From positions 1 to 64,000 of the forward strand of contig NZ_JAJNKB010000011.1 in NCBI RefSeq assembly GCF_021533195.1: 64,000 nt of DNA. The letters are read 5' to 3'. The notes under the pieces are model-generated. The model ran no database searches, had not been told where the DNA came from, and saw only the letters and a program-made list of their open reading frames with translations. Source of the DNA: Portibacter marinus. GTDB lineage: Bacteria; Bacteroidota; Bacteroidia; Chitinophagales; Saprospiraceae. Both the position numbers and the translations under genes were made by a program. Positions 7,903 to 15,572 of the stretch are shown here, in pieces. How positions within the stretch are numbered: position 1 is the first letter of the stretch; each line of letters opens with the position of its first letter.

Positions 7903-8008
7903 TTTTTAATCGAGATGCTTCTTATGGGCTTACCTCTATGGACACTTACGAGATGGCGATATATAGAAGAGCGACGATAGGAAGTGTGATGGTTTATCTA
8001 GGTATTGT

Positions 8009-8284
8009 TTAGTCGTCGTAGTGAAATCTGCATTGTATAATTGAACATTTTCGATCAAAACCTTTCTTTCCACTGATTTTATAAACCAATCTATGCTCTT
8101 GAGTAATTCTTCTCGACCAAAATCCTCTCATTCCATATTTGAGTGGCTCTGGTTTGCCTATTCCTTTGAAAGGTGTATCTCTTATTGCCTTCAGTAATTC
8201 TTTAATTTTATTGACGATATCTTTATCCGTTTCTAGCCAGTACTCAAAATCTTCCCAGGCGTTAGTCGTAAATTCAATGAGCAT
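8009..8284 (-). CDS. yoeB: YoeB-type mRNA interferase toxin
   Basis: The 91-residue ribosome-dependent endoribonuclease is the toxin of a YefM-YoeB pair. The segment GKPEPLKYGMRGFWSRRITQ, followed by EHRLVYKI, is nearly the textbook YoeB signature. E46, R65 and the terminal HY (88-89, '...CRFHYDD') match the catalytic and substrate-contact residues known from E. coli YoeB. It follows yefM by 12 nt on the same strand and so forms a standard antitoxin-first operon. The protein is full length, so it is probably active when freed from its antitoxin. Confidence 0.95.
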   Translation of the reverse strand: MLIEFTTNAWEDFEYWLETDKDIVNKIKELLKAIRDTPFKGIGKPEPLKYGMRGFWSRRITQEHRLVYKISGKKGFDRKCSIIQCRFHYDD

Positions 8285-8296
8285 GCGCTGTTATTA

Positions 8297-8551
8297 CTAA
8301 TCTAAATTGAATTTCACTGTACGATCGGACTTCAATTGATCGATAGATTCTTCAAGTCTATCTCTATTTGCTTTTGTTGAAAGAAGATATTCAGTTTCAC
8401 GCAATGAATTATATTCTTTAATTGACATGATTACTATCGCATCATCGTCGTTATTGTTTCTCGGAACAATAATAACTTCAAGTGACTTACTGACAGCATC
8501 AAAATATGCTTTCATTTTTGACCTTAGAGAAGAGATTGAAACTGCTTTCAT
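8297..8551 (-). CDS. yefM: YefM-type antitoxin
   Basis: The 84-residue Phd/YefM-family antitoxin starts [20 protein letters not shown], the N-terminal DNA-binding fold. It continues '[27 protein letters not shown]', with the strand-helix part typical of the family, and ends in an acidic, probably disordered tail that would cover YoeB. The start ATG is 8549-8551. It is the first gene of the operon and probably represses its own promoter through the TGTACA repeats just upstream. Confidence 0.95.
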   Translation of the reverse strand: MKAVSISSLRSKMKAYFDAVSKSLEVIIVPRNNNDDDAIVIMSIKEYNSLRETEYLLSTKANRDRLEESIDQLKSDRTVKFNLD

Positions 8552-8562
8552 GATATAATATT

Positions 8563-8609
8563 TGTACTTCTAGTTGTACAAATATATGTACATCTTCTTT
8601 GAAAAACAA
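8563..8609 (-). promoter_or_regulatory. yefM-yoeB promoter with three TGTACA-type operator hexamers at 12-bp steps
   Basis: TGTACA occurs at 8575-8580 and 8587-8592, and a one-mismatch copy TGTACT at 8563-8568, so the starts are exactly 12 bp apart. On the minus strand a -33 TTG (8609-8607), 20 nt and a -7 TATATTTG (8586-8579) form a consensus Bacteroidota promoter that overlaps the operators. TGTACA cores spaced 12 bp centre to centre are the known YefM-YoeB operator design in E. coli. Repression here follows by analogy. Confidence 0.75.
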
Positions 8610-8707
8610 GTTGAATTGTAGATTAGCTTCAGTTATCTTATATAGTCCCTTCAGTTCTGCTATCTAATTATCTTATACCTGCAAAAGGCATTGGCTAACT
8701 TATCTCT

Positions 8708-10381
8708 CTACTTCTTCTTCTGGTCAGATTTTTCGAGGTGACTCTTTATCATCGACAGCATTCTTTTGGCATTTGCACCGGTCACCCCCGCAGGGTCCAT
8801 GGTAATCACTTTATTGTAAAGTTCAATAGCCTTATCCGTGTCTCCTGATTTGAAATAGCCTTCCGCTAAACTATCCCATGTATTGGCAGAATCAGGGAAA
8901 AGTTGGGTATTCATGTCAAACACAAACATCGCTTCCTTATTTCTTCCTTGGTTCATAAGACGGTAACCTGCACTATTCAATTCACCTTCAAAATCAAAAA
9001 ACTGATACTGAGGATCGTTCACTAATCGAAGGGTCTCAGATTTGAGTTTTTCAATATCTCCAGCTTCAAATAAGGTTGTAAGGTGTTGCATCGGATCCAG
9101 AATGAAATCATCATCTTCAAAACTCAGCGCTGTCGCTAGTGCCGGATCAAGGTTATTTTTGTACTCTTCAAAAGTCATTTCTACTGCGACGTGTGGAGCA
9201 GTCCATTGCGCTCCTTCCCATTGGGGTTTGTCCTGCCACCATGCAAATGAGAGAAATAAAGGTATCTTGCTATTTGGTAATTCTAATCGATTATTATCTC
9301 CATAAAAATTGACATTTTCTGAGGATGGCTCTCCAACAAAGATCACGTTGGTATAATTGTCCAATTCATTGATCAAGTTTTGACATGCTGAGAAAGTTCG
9401 GCGTCCTATAATCACGATGAACTTACCGACTTGATTGATTTTTTCAGTCTCAATAACTCCGGTGACAACCGCTTTATTTTTATAATTATTTCCACCTCCA
9501 TTCAGCCTTACATCGAGTACCAATCGATCGACATCGTTGTTTTCTATGAAATCGAACACCTTTTCATAAAAAGCAGGAATGTTCTCTTCCGGATCATCCT
9601 GAATCTGACTTTGTCTTACATACACCGTTTTTTCATCCGGCAAATATTCATAATAGTAAATTTTATCCAGATTCTTTAGATAGTGTGGCGTTTTTGTTTG
9701 ATCGCGTGCATCTACATAATCTTCTGACTGAGTAACAAAACCGTATTGAGTGTCCAGGTTTTCACCAGATGGTAAAGCCTCAATCACAGAAATAAATTGT
9801 TGGCCATTTTTTTCCACAACTATTTCAACGGAATCGGATAATTGCGGAATCACTTTCTGTGCATGCAGTACCGCAGGCATTGACAAATAGCGGAGTCCAT
9901 AAGCTTTAAAGTATTGATCATTTTCATTCGGAGGTACAGGGTAAATAGCTTTTAAAGCATCTGCGGTTTTCATAGTACCAATTTGAAGGACCTTTGCTCC
10001 CACAACTTCTTCGTAATCCTTGTGTGCACCTTGAATGTATAATCCGTCTTTAAAAAGATAGAAGTTAACGGGTAGCTGGCGAAAGATACTATTGTTGTGT
10101 CTGAATCCCAGGGCCGTGTGGCCATACTTAAAGGAAGAAATAAGTCTGGCAAAGCCAACTACGATCTCGTGGGCTTGCAAGTCGGGAATTTCCTTGCTGA
10201 GCACCTCCACCGCATGGTCAAATTCTTCAGCAGTGGTCTTCTGGAATAGAAATGGATAGTCAGTATGTATGGTTTTTTGAATGAACCTAAGATCCTGTTC
10301 CCATTGCTGATCGGTCAAGTCATACTGGGCTACCATTTGAAATGACAGGAGCGCCAGAATAGAAATAATTATCGTTTTCAT
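8708..10381 (-). CDS. Exported S41-family peptidase-like protein with TPR tail
   Basis: The 557-residue product has a signal peptide (1-18, '...FQMVAQ'). The S41 (C-terminal processing/tricorn-like) protease core spans about 230-400: LDVRLNGGGN near 289-298 and GRRTFSACQNLINEL near 326-340 with the likely nucleophile S331, then VFVGEPSS-like 'IFVGEPSSEN'. The C-terminal 90 residues ('LFPDSANTWDSLAEGYFKSG', 'KAIELYNKVITMDP') form at least two tetratricopeptide units. This architecture is widespread in Bacteroidota as a periplasmic or lipid-tethered hydrolase. The Lys of the Ser-Lys dyad is not obvious, so activity is likely but not certain. It is monocistronic. Confidence 0.85.
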   Translation of the reverse strand: MKTIIISILALLSFQMVAQYDLTDQQWEQDLRFIQKTIHTDYPFLFQKTTAEEFDHAVEVLSKEIPDLQAHEIVVGFARLISSFKYGHTALGFRHNNSIFRQLPVNFYLFKDGLYIQGAHKDYEEVVGAKVLQIGTMKTADALKAIYPVPPNENDQYFKAYGLRYLSMPAVLHAQKVIPQLSDSVEIVVEKNGQQFISVIEALPSGENLDTQYGFVTQSEDYVDARDQTKTPHYLKNLDKIYYYEYLPDEKTVYVRQSQIQDDPEENIPAFYEKVFDFIENNDVDRLVLDVRLNGGGNNYKNKAVVTGVIETEKINQVGKFIVIIGRRTFSACQNLINELDNYTNVIFVGEPSSENVNFYGDNNRLELPNSKIPLFLSFAWWQDKPQWEGAQWTAPHVAVEMTFEEYKNNLDPALATALSFEDDDFILDPMQHLTTLFEAGDIEKLKSETLRLVNDPQYQFFDFEGELNSAGYRLMNQGRNKEAMFVFDMNTQLFPDSANTWDSLAEGYFKSGDTDKAIELYNKVITMDPAGVTGANAKRMLSMIKSHLEKSDQKKK

Positions 10382-10478
10382 ATTGGAATTTAATTGATCA
10401 ATTTAATTTAAAGACGGCTAACAGAATGAAAGGTTGCAAGAAATCTTGACGTTCGGCTAAGTGCTTTTGAGGGTTTGG

Positions 10479-10544
10479 TATAACATCATAGCAGCAAGCG
10501 TCGTTCCGACGAAGGAGGAATGATCGCTTTTGCTGCATGTTATA
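10479..10544. repeat. attC-like hairpin, copy 3, downstream of hicB
   Basis: Outer arms TATAAC (10479-10484) and GTTATA (10539-10544) are perfect. The inner stem pairs GCAGCAAGCG with CGC-TTTTGCTGC, looping out two bases. Like copies 1 and 2 it is about 65 bp, carries CATGTTA at its distal end and starts within 10 nt of a minus-strand stop codon (hicB at 10553). Sequence similarity to copies 1 and 2 is lower in the centre. Confidence 0.45.
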
Positions 10545-10552
10545 GATCGGCG

Positions 10553-10942
10553 TTAGTTTGGCTGTAATTCTGTTGAACTAAGCTGTTTACCAATTTTCCT
10601 GATTGCATTTTCAATCTTACTTACCTGTTTAAGACTTGGAAACTTGATTCCTTTTGCATATTGTCTTAAAAGACTTGAATTCATTCCAATGCGTTTTGCA
10701 AGGGTTGAAATGTTGATGAAGTCATTAACTAGGAAGAACTCTTGAATATCCATAACCAGTTCAAAATTATAATTTGGTATTGGCTTGCTTGAATCTTCGA
10801 AGTATAATTTCAATGCTTCCTTCATGTTTGTTTTTAGTTGATCAATCGTTTCTCCGAACGAGGTAACTAAATCATCTTTAAAATCAATTCTTCCCCAAAA
10901 TCCATCTTCTCCTTTTTCAATTATTAGTTTATATGTTTTCAT
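10553..10942 (-). CDS. hicB: HicB-type antitoxin with C-terminal helix-turn-helix
   Basis: The 129-residue product has a HicB-like N-terminal fold ('YKLIIEKGEDGFWGRIDFKDD', 'TSFGETIDQLKTNMKEALKLYF'), a partial RNase H-like domain that binds the toxin. A C-terminal XRE-like helix-turn-helix follows at about 75-120 ('ISTLAKRIGMNSSLLRQYAKG', 'PSLKQVSKIENAIRKIGKQL'). The HTH would autoregulate the operon. The start ATG at 10940-10942 overlaps the TGA of the hicA frame (ATGA), the usual hicA-hicB order. An attC-like hairpin follows the stop. Since the toxin frame is interrupted, the antitoxin may now be a solitary regulator. Confidence 0.85.
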   Translation of the reverse strand: MKTYKLIIEKGEDGFWGRIDFKDDLVTSFGETIDQLKTNMKEALKLYFEDSSKPIPNYNFELVMDIQEFFLVNDFINISTLAKRIGMNSSLLRQYAKGIKFPSLKQVSKIENAIRKIGKQLSSTELQPN

Positions 10943-11124
10943 TTTAATCCAGCTTGTTTAAGAATACTGTTTGCAGTACCTGTCGGAACTTCTTAGCCGC
11001 TATGATACGGGAAAACAATTGTGTTTTTAACTCCTTCTTTTCGAAGTATTTTATGACTTCCTTTTTGTCGGATTTCTTTCCAACCGTTTTTCTTTAGCTT
11101 TTTAAATAGCTCATCGCATTTCAT
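10939..11124 (-). pseudogene. hicA: HicA-type toxin interrupted by an in-frame stop
   Basis: From the ATG at 11122-11124 the frame gives MKCDELFKKLKKNGWKEIRQ, then KGSHKILRKEG...IVFPYHSG. It then reaches TAA (10995-10993) at codon 44, and the same frame resumes EVPTGTANSILKQAGLK to a TGA overlapping hicB. This is a complete HicA (double-stranded RNA-binding-like mRNA interferase) with codon 44, expected to be Lys (AAA) in 'HSGKEVPTGT', changed to TAA by one base. The catalytic His24 (GSHK) remains, but the last strand and helix would be lost. A sequencing error or readthrough is the alternative. Confidence 0.8.
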
Positions 11125-11132
11125 GACTAAAG

Positions 11133-11148
11133 GTAACAATAATGTTAC
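11133..11148. promoter_or_regulatory. Inverted repeat upstream of hicA, possible HicB operator
   Basis: GTAAC and GTTAC arms separated by six bases form a short perfect inverted repeat, 9 nt before the hicA start. The position suits autoregulation by the HTH of HicB. No good TAnnTTTG box was found beside it. Confidence 0.4.
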
Positions 11149-11324
11149 TAGAAATCAAACCGATTTGCTTTTTTTCTAGTCATCTCTTCCTTGCGAACAA
11201 AATAGATATCTCGAGAATTGATGTGGCCACAATCATTCTCCTAAATCATTGAAATTCAGTGTGACCATATTCCTAGGTTCCAAGGGCTGATATTTTAAAT
11301 CTCATGTTTACTGTGTAAGATGTG

Positions 11325-12036
11325 TCAAGATTTCTTTCTTTGCTCAGCTACGTATTGCGCATAGTCGAAGCCTGCGTTTTTTGGAATCCCAAAAGATGGA
11401 AAATTCATTATTTGGGTTGCTTCATCGCCATAAAAGAAATTCAATTTTAAGTTATAGTCTTCGGAATTTTGATTTTGATCGTAATACTGCCTTAGCCACT
11501 CTACATTTTTGAGTTTCACTCTTGACAATTGTTGGTTACAAGTCACATTGACATAAACTTCCTGTTCAAAATAATCATGAAGGGTTGCAGGTTTGCCATT
11601 TTCTATCCAATAAACGGTTCTGTATACATATGCTTTTGTTCTTTGAATGATATCTTCTTCGCTTACAGATGATTCGCTTGTATAGAAAATGGGTGTGAAT
11701 ATAATCCGTAACGGCATAAGGGGACCATGCACCTTCAACATCGTCGACCAAATTGATGGCCACTTGAATCGTACGATCCGACGTGTCTTTTAATTTCAAA
11801 TTGATTTCTCGAAGGCATTGACTTACCAATTCCTCTGCCTCCAGAGCTATTAATTGCTTTAATTTATTCAGAGCCAGTTCTTTACCCATAGGATTGAATC
11901 CTGCAATAGGCAAAAGCATATCATTTTTATTGGCACCTTGTAATAAATACAAATACTTTTCAAAACGCTCACGATTTCCAGGCAGCTTGTATAACTCCAG
12001 AACTTGATCCAGAACTTTTAATAAGATAAATTTCAT
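11325..12036 (-). pseudogene. Frameshifted gene of unknown function
   Basis: One frame from the ATG at 12036 runs MKFILLKVLDQVLELYKLPG...QVAINLVDDVEGAWSPYAVTDY and then degenerates into a basic stretch ending at 11575. The overlapping frame, protein-like from about 'IIFTPIFYTSESSVSEEDII', runs through 'AYVYRTVYWIENGKPATLHDYFEQEVYVN' to the stop at 11325. The two parts read as a single protein of about 236 residues broken by a one-base shift near 11690-11715 (712 nt in total, one over a multiple of three). The family is not recognised. It ends 18 nt upstream of the deacylase stop region and shares its direction with that gene. Confidence 0.55.
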
Positions 12037-12053
12037 ATTGGGTGTTTAGCTAT

Positions 12054-13682
12054 TTATTCCCTCACCAGAAAACGCCCGGGTCGTTCAGCAGTCATTTGCT
12101 CATCTTTCAATACAAATTGACCATTGACCAGGACGTGAATCACACCTGTAGAAAATCGATTAGGTTCCGAATAAGTTGATCGATCAATAATGCGTTCAGG
12201 ATCAAAGACAACAATATCAGCCGGGAGGCCATCCTCAATTTTTCCTCTTGAAAGAAGCCCTACAAAATCAGCTGGAAGTGAGGTCATTTTCCGAATGGCT
12301 TCTTCCATAGTCAACAGACCTTCATCGCGAACATACTTACCCAACACTCTGGGAAAGGTGCCCGTAGACCTCGGATGCCCAATCTTAGGATCATCTTCTG
12401 TTACTAAAAACCCATCGCTTGCAATCATATTCCAGGGCTGGATCAATAGCGCACGAAGATCTTCTTCTGCTACCCCACCCTTGACCTGGACAGGTTGTGT
12501 TGCGTCCAATATTAATTGGGCGATCAGATCAAATGGATCCATTTGTTGGTCAAGCGCAATTTCTGAAATGTATTGACCCACCAAATCTGGATAATCATAA
12601 CTATCTACGATTCTAAAACCATCATATCCAATGGCTTTGACCCAGGAAAAGCCATTATTGATGCCATTCTCTGTAAACTTCTTTGCCTGTTTCCTTGCAA
12701 TTTCCGAGGTCAAGTGAGGACTCATATCTGCCATTGGATTTTGCAACAATGGAAAATTCACGGAAGGGTTTCCCGTTGGGATGATGATGCTTCTTAAGGT
12801 CAACTGTCCGCCAGCGCCGTCATATGGATATTGATCTGAAACCAGAACTAGTCCATCGGCTCGTTTTTGATCGACATAGGCTATCAATTCTTTTGTTTTT
12901 CCTTTGTTCTGAAGCCCGACTGCCTTGATATGGCCCATTTTTGCAGGAATATTGGCCTTTTCGGCTATGTCAATGACCTCCATATTGGAAGCCAGCCAAT
13001 GATGTACAGGATTTCGTACATGCGAATCGTATATGCCATTATATCGTGCGGCAACCTTGGACAATGCGATGATTTCTTCGGTTTCACTGAACATACCTGG
13101 AGGATACATAAGCCCCGTGGAGAGTCCCAATGCTCCCAGTTTCATGGCTTCCTCGATGTCTGCTTTCATTTTGTCCAATTCTTCCGTTGTAGGTTTTCGC
13201 TGTTGATCACTTCCCATGGCAGCTTTTCTAACTCCATTATGACCAATATATCCCGCTACATTTGTTCCGGACCCTATCTTAGGAATGGTATCTTGAAACA
13301 TTTTAAAATCATCCAAACTCCAGTATCCATCGGGGCTTCCCACAACTGTAGTGACTCCCTGCCTGATAAAGCATTCATTGCTATTCCTTTCAGGATTAAT
13401 GATTCCTTCTGGCGTGTGACTATGAACGTCGACAAAGCCGGGAGCAATCACAAGTCCGTTCGCATCGATAATTTCTTCAGCTTGAAATTTTTGATTGTTG
13501 TCAAGCACAAACATCTTTCCTTCCTTGATCCCTATATGGCCTTTTTTTGGAGCATTGCCCAATCCGTCATAGATCTGTCCGTCTCGAATGACGATGCTAA
13601 AGGATGCAGTTGGCTTACAAGAAACCAATAATAGCAAAAGAGCTATTCCCGCCCAAAAATTAGTTGATATGGTCTGATTCAT
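12054..13682 (-). CDS. N-acyl-D-amino-acid deacylase / D-aminoacylase-like amidohydrolase lipoprotein
   Basis: I place the start at the ATG 13680-13682. The product (542 residues) then begins MNQTISTNFWAGIALLLLLV and reaches a lipobox Cys (LVSC). The metal-dependent hydrolase fold follows: an N-terminal strand set 'IVIRDGQIYDGLGN', the motif VDVHSHTPEG (HxH), the active-site-region 'GALGLSTGLMYPPG', 'DSHVRN', 'KMGHIKAVG' and a late 'IASDGFLV'. It ends 'DIVVFDPERIID', the classic D-aminoacylase tail. It would hydrolyse N-acyl-D-amino acids or similar dipeptides at the cell envelope. An HxlR regulator lies 22 nt upstream on the same strand. Confidence 0.85.
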   Translation of the reverse strand: MNQTISTNFWAGIALLLLLVSCKPTASFSIVIRDGQIYDGLGNAPKKGHIGIKEGKMFVLDNNQKFQAEEIIDANGLVIAPGFVDVHSHTPEGIINPERNSNECFIRQGVTTVVGSPDGYWSLDDFKMFQDTIPKIGSGTNVAGYIGHNGVRKAAMGSDQQRKPTTEELDKMKADIEEAMKLGALGLSTGLMYPPGMFSETEEIIALSKVAARYNGIYDSHVRNPVHHWLASNMEVIDIAEKANIPAKMGHIKAVGLQNKGKTKELIAYVDQKRADGLVLVSDQYPYDGAGGQLTLRSIIIPTGNPSVNFPLLQNPMADMSPHLTSEIARKQAKKFTENGINNGFSWVKAIGYDGFRIVDSYDYPDLVGQYISEIALDQQMDPFDLIAQLILDATQPVQVKGGVAEEDLRALLIQPWNMIASDGFLVTEDDPKIGHPRSTGTFPRVLGKYVRDEGLLTMEEAIRKMTSLPADFVGLLSRGKIEDGLPADIVVFDPERIIDRSTYSEPNRFSTGVIHVLVNGQFVLKDEQMTAERPGRFLVRE

Positions 13683-13704
13683 ATGGATTTTATTTTTTTG
13701 ACCA

Positions 13705-14031
13705 TTATTGTTCATACTTCTGAGCAAAGCTGACCATCTCTTTTATCAGCGGTGCGATATGTTGGCCTCTATCAGAAATAGAATAGGCTACCCTTGGCGG
13801 AAACTCATCATAATCCTTCCGCTTTGCCAGATCATTCATCACCAAAATTTTCAATTCCTGGATTAACATTTTTTCACTGATGTCCGGAATCAGTCGCTTC
13901 AGTTCACTGAGTCTCAACTCATCATGGGTCAACAGTTGCTGGAGAATGACCAATTTCCATTTGCCCCCTATCAATTCTGAGGTAGTTCTTATCGGACATC
14001 GAGGCGTCACATATATTTTCTCTTCCTTCAT
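13705..14031 (-). CDS. HxlR-family winged-helix transcriptional regulator
   Basis: The product from the ATG at 14029-14031 is 108 residues. It shows the HxlR pattern: CPIRTTSELIGGKWKLVILQ, then 'LSELKRLIPDISEKMLIQELKILVMNDLAKRKDYDEFPPRVAYSISDRG' (given here as landmarks), ending in a short dimerisation helix. The Cys in CPI is the conserved N-terminal cysteine that senses redox or electrophile stress in some members. It is divergent from the NAD(P)-binding gene at 14116, with a TTAGT-GT-ACTAA repeat in between, a typical arrangement for a regulator of the divergent reductase. Confidence 0.85.
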   Translation of the reverse strand: MKEEKIYVTPRCPIRTTSELIGGKWKLVILQQLLTHDELRLSELKRLIPDISEKMLIQELKILVMNDLAKRKDYDEFPPRVAYSISDRGQHIAPLIKEMVSFAQKYEQ

Positions 14032-14044
14032 ACACACCAAAAGG

Positions 14045-14056
14045 TTAGTGTACTAA
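14045..14056. promoter_or_regulatory. Candidate HxlR operator between divergent genes
   Basis: TTAGT-GT-ACTAA is a perfect 5-bp inverted repeat with a two-base spacer, located in the 84-bp space between hxlR and the reductase. HxlR proteins bind short palindromes of this kind in divergent promoters. Binding is inferred from position. Confidence 0.45.
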
Positions 14057-14082
14057 AGATAGTCCGCTTTGCGCAAACAACC

Positions 14083-14090
14083 TAAGTTTG
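14083..14090 (+). promoter_or_regulatory. Putative -7 box of the NAD(P)-binding oxidoreductase gene
   Basis: TAAGTTTG matches TAnnTTTG and ends 25 nt before the ATG at 14116. No good TTG was seen at the -33 position. Confidence 0.4.
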
Positions 14091-14115
14091 TGTCATCAAG
14101 TAAAATAAACTTACG

Positions 14116-14754
14116 ATGAAAAGCAAAATTGCGTTATTGGGAGCTACAGGGCAGACAGGATCAGTCTTTCTGGAAAAAGCACTTGCCGAAGGATATACGG
14201 TCAAGGCTTTGGTTCGCAAACCCGACAAAGTAAAGGTTAAACACGAAAATCTGCATGTGGTGCAGGGCGATGTATTAAATCAGAACGACGTAGACGAACT
14301 GATTCAGGATACTGATGTAGTGGTCAGTCTCTTTGGTCATGTCAAAGGATCTCCTGAATGGTTACAGACCCATGGAACCAAAAATATCGTCTCTTCGATG
14401 AAGAAGGAAGGAGTAGAAAAAATCATTTCTTTGTCTGGCGGAGGACTCCCATTTCCCGAGAAGGACCAACCCAAATTTGTGGACAAAATGATTCGTTTTA
14501 TCATGAAAGTAGCGGTGCCCAAAATTTTGAATGATGCCATTGCGCACCACAAAGTACTGGAAGAAAGCAATCTTAACTGGCTTATCGTGCGCGGACCAAG
14601 GTTGACCAATGATCCACCAAAGGGTACCTATCGTGTGGGATGGGTGGGTGTTAATGCCAGCACAAAAATAGCCAGAGCTGATTTGGCCGATTTTATTTTG
14701 AAACAGGTTGAATCAGATGAGTTTCTGAATCAAATGCCTTTCGTGAGCTATTGA
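14116..14754 (+). CDS. NAD(P)H-binding atypical short-chain dehydrogenase (NmrA/SDR-a like)
   Basis: The 212-residue product has a Rossmann nucleotide-binding motif, ALLGATGQTG, at 5-14, followed by 'ALVRKPDKVK' (the NADP phosphate-binding region) and VVQGDVLNQNDV. The middle 'KIISLSGGGLPFP' and later 'LNWLIVRGPRLTNDPP' are typical of the BVR-B/NAD(P)H-binding_10 group. These cytosolic proteins reduce small ketones or flavins or act as redox sensors. The divergent HxlR gene suggests induction by an electrophile. Its 3' end overlaps the 3' remnant of a convergent NmrA-like pseudogene by 7 nt. Confidence 0.85.
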   Translation: MKSKIALLGATGQTGSVFLEKALAEGYTVKALVRKPDKVKVKHENLHVVQGDVLNQNDVDELIQDTDVVVSLFGHVKGSPEWLQTHGTKNIVSSMKKEGVEKIISLSGGGLPFPEKDQPKFVDKMIRFIMKVAVPKILNDAIAHHKVLEESNLNWLIVRGPRLTNDPPKGTYRVGWVGVNASTKIARADLADFILKQVESDEFLNQMPFVSY

Positions 14755-15402
14755 TGCTCGCTCAACACCTCACTGACTGTAGCGGTCATTTGATTGAAAG
14801 TGAGCTGTTCATGATTGGTCAAGGCATAGGCTTTGTTGACATGATCTTCTGTCTTTGTCAATATTTGTGCTGCTGTTCTCCCCACGTCGTCGAGATCAAT
14901 GACGGTAAATTTGGCCTTGCCGGCGGGAAGGAAGACTTGTTTTTTTGTGATGATGTCAGCTCTTAATCGTTGTGAAGTTTTGCATAAAATAGGCAGGTCT
15001 CAAAAAGGTATAAGGAAGCGAGCTGTTGATGATCAGTTTCTCAATCTTGTGGTATGGAATGAATTTGCTTTTTTCTGCACCCTGAACAGACAGAAAAACA
15101 ATGTGCTGGATTTGCTCTTCCAGTGCCATGGAAATGACAGGATCAAAGTACTTGTTGACATCTGCCAGTTGTGGTGGTCGGAGCAGGAAAAGAATCTCCG
15201 TTTTCTCTAAAGCTGCCTTAATACTGTGTTGATCCTCAAAATCAAAAGGAACGGCTTCTACATTAGCAGGAAGTATTTCACTGTCTTTTTTTACATCTCT
15301 GACTCCTGCCAAGATCCTGAAATCTTGCCTTTCAGAAAGCAGATGATCAAGCACTGCGCTTCCAACATTTCCAGTTGCTCCTGTGATCAATATGAGGCTC
15401 AT
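14748..15402 (-). pseudogene. NmrA-like NAD(P)-binding oxidoreductase, frameshifted and truncated
   Basis: The frame from 15402 encodes MSLILITGATGNVGSAVLDH, then 'LRPPQLADVNKYF' and '...LPYTFLRPAYFMQNFTT', an NmrA/azoreductase-like SDR. It then hits a stop at 14956. Another frame carries straight on: LRADIITKKQVFLPAGKAKF, 'VIDLDDVGRTAAQIL', 'AYALTNHEQLTFNQMTATVSEVL', to a stop at 14748-14750. A single-base shift near 14965 broke the gene. The family normally has 60-80 further residues, so the 3' end is also lost where it meets the convergent neighbour. Confidence 0.8.
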
Positions 15403-15572
15403 CTTTCTGTTTTACTGCTGAAAAAAGGGTTGTTGATATCTGAGTACTAGGATCCTTTGTAAAAGTAAACATTAAAGGCGGGAAGGATTCAACGTTTCTG
15501 GATGAAGTAAAACAAAGCCCTGCTTGGCCTAAAATACTACTTAAAAAATGTCAATACATCAAACTACGCTTT

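Noticed and set aside
12867-13631. A 254-codon open frame on the plus strand
   Set aside because: It is fully antisense to the well-supported D-aminoacylase-like gene, has no family motif, and its amino acid make-up is what an antisense frame of that gene would give.
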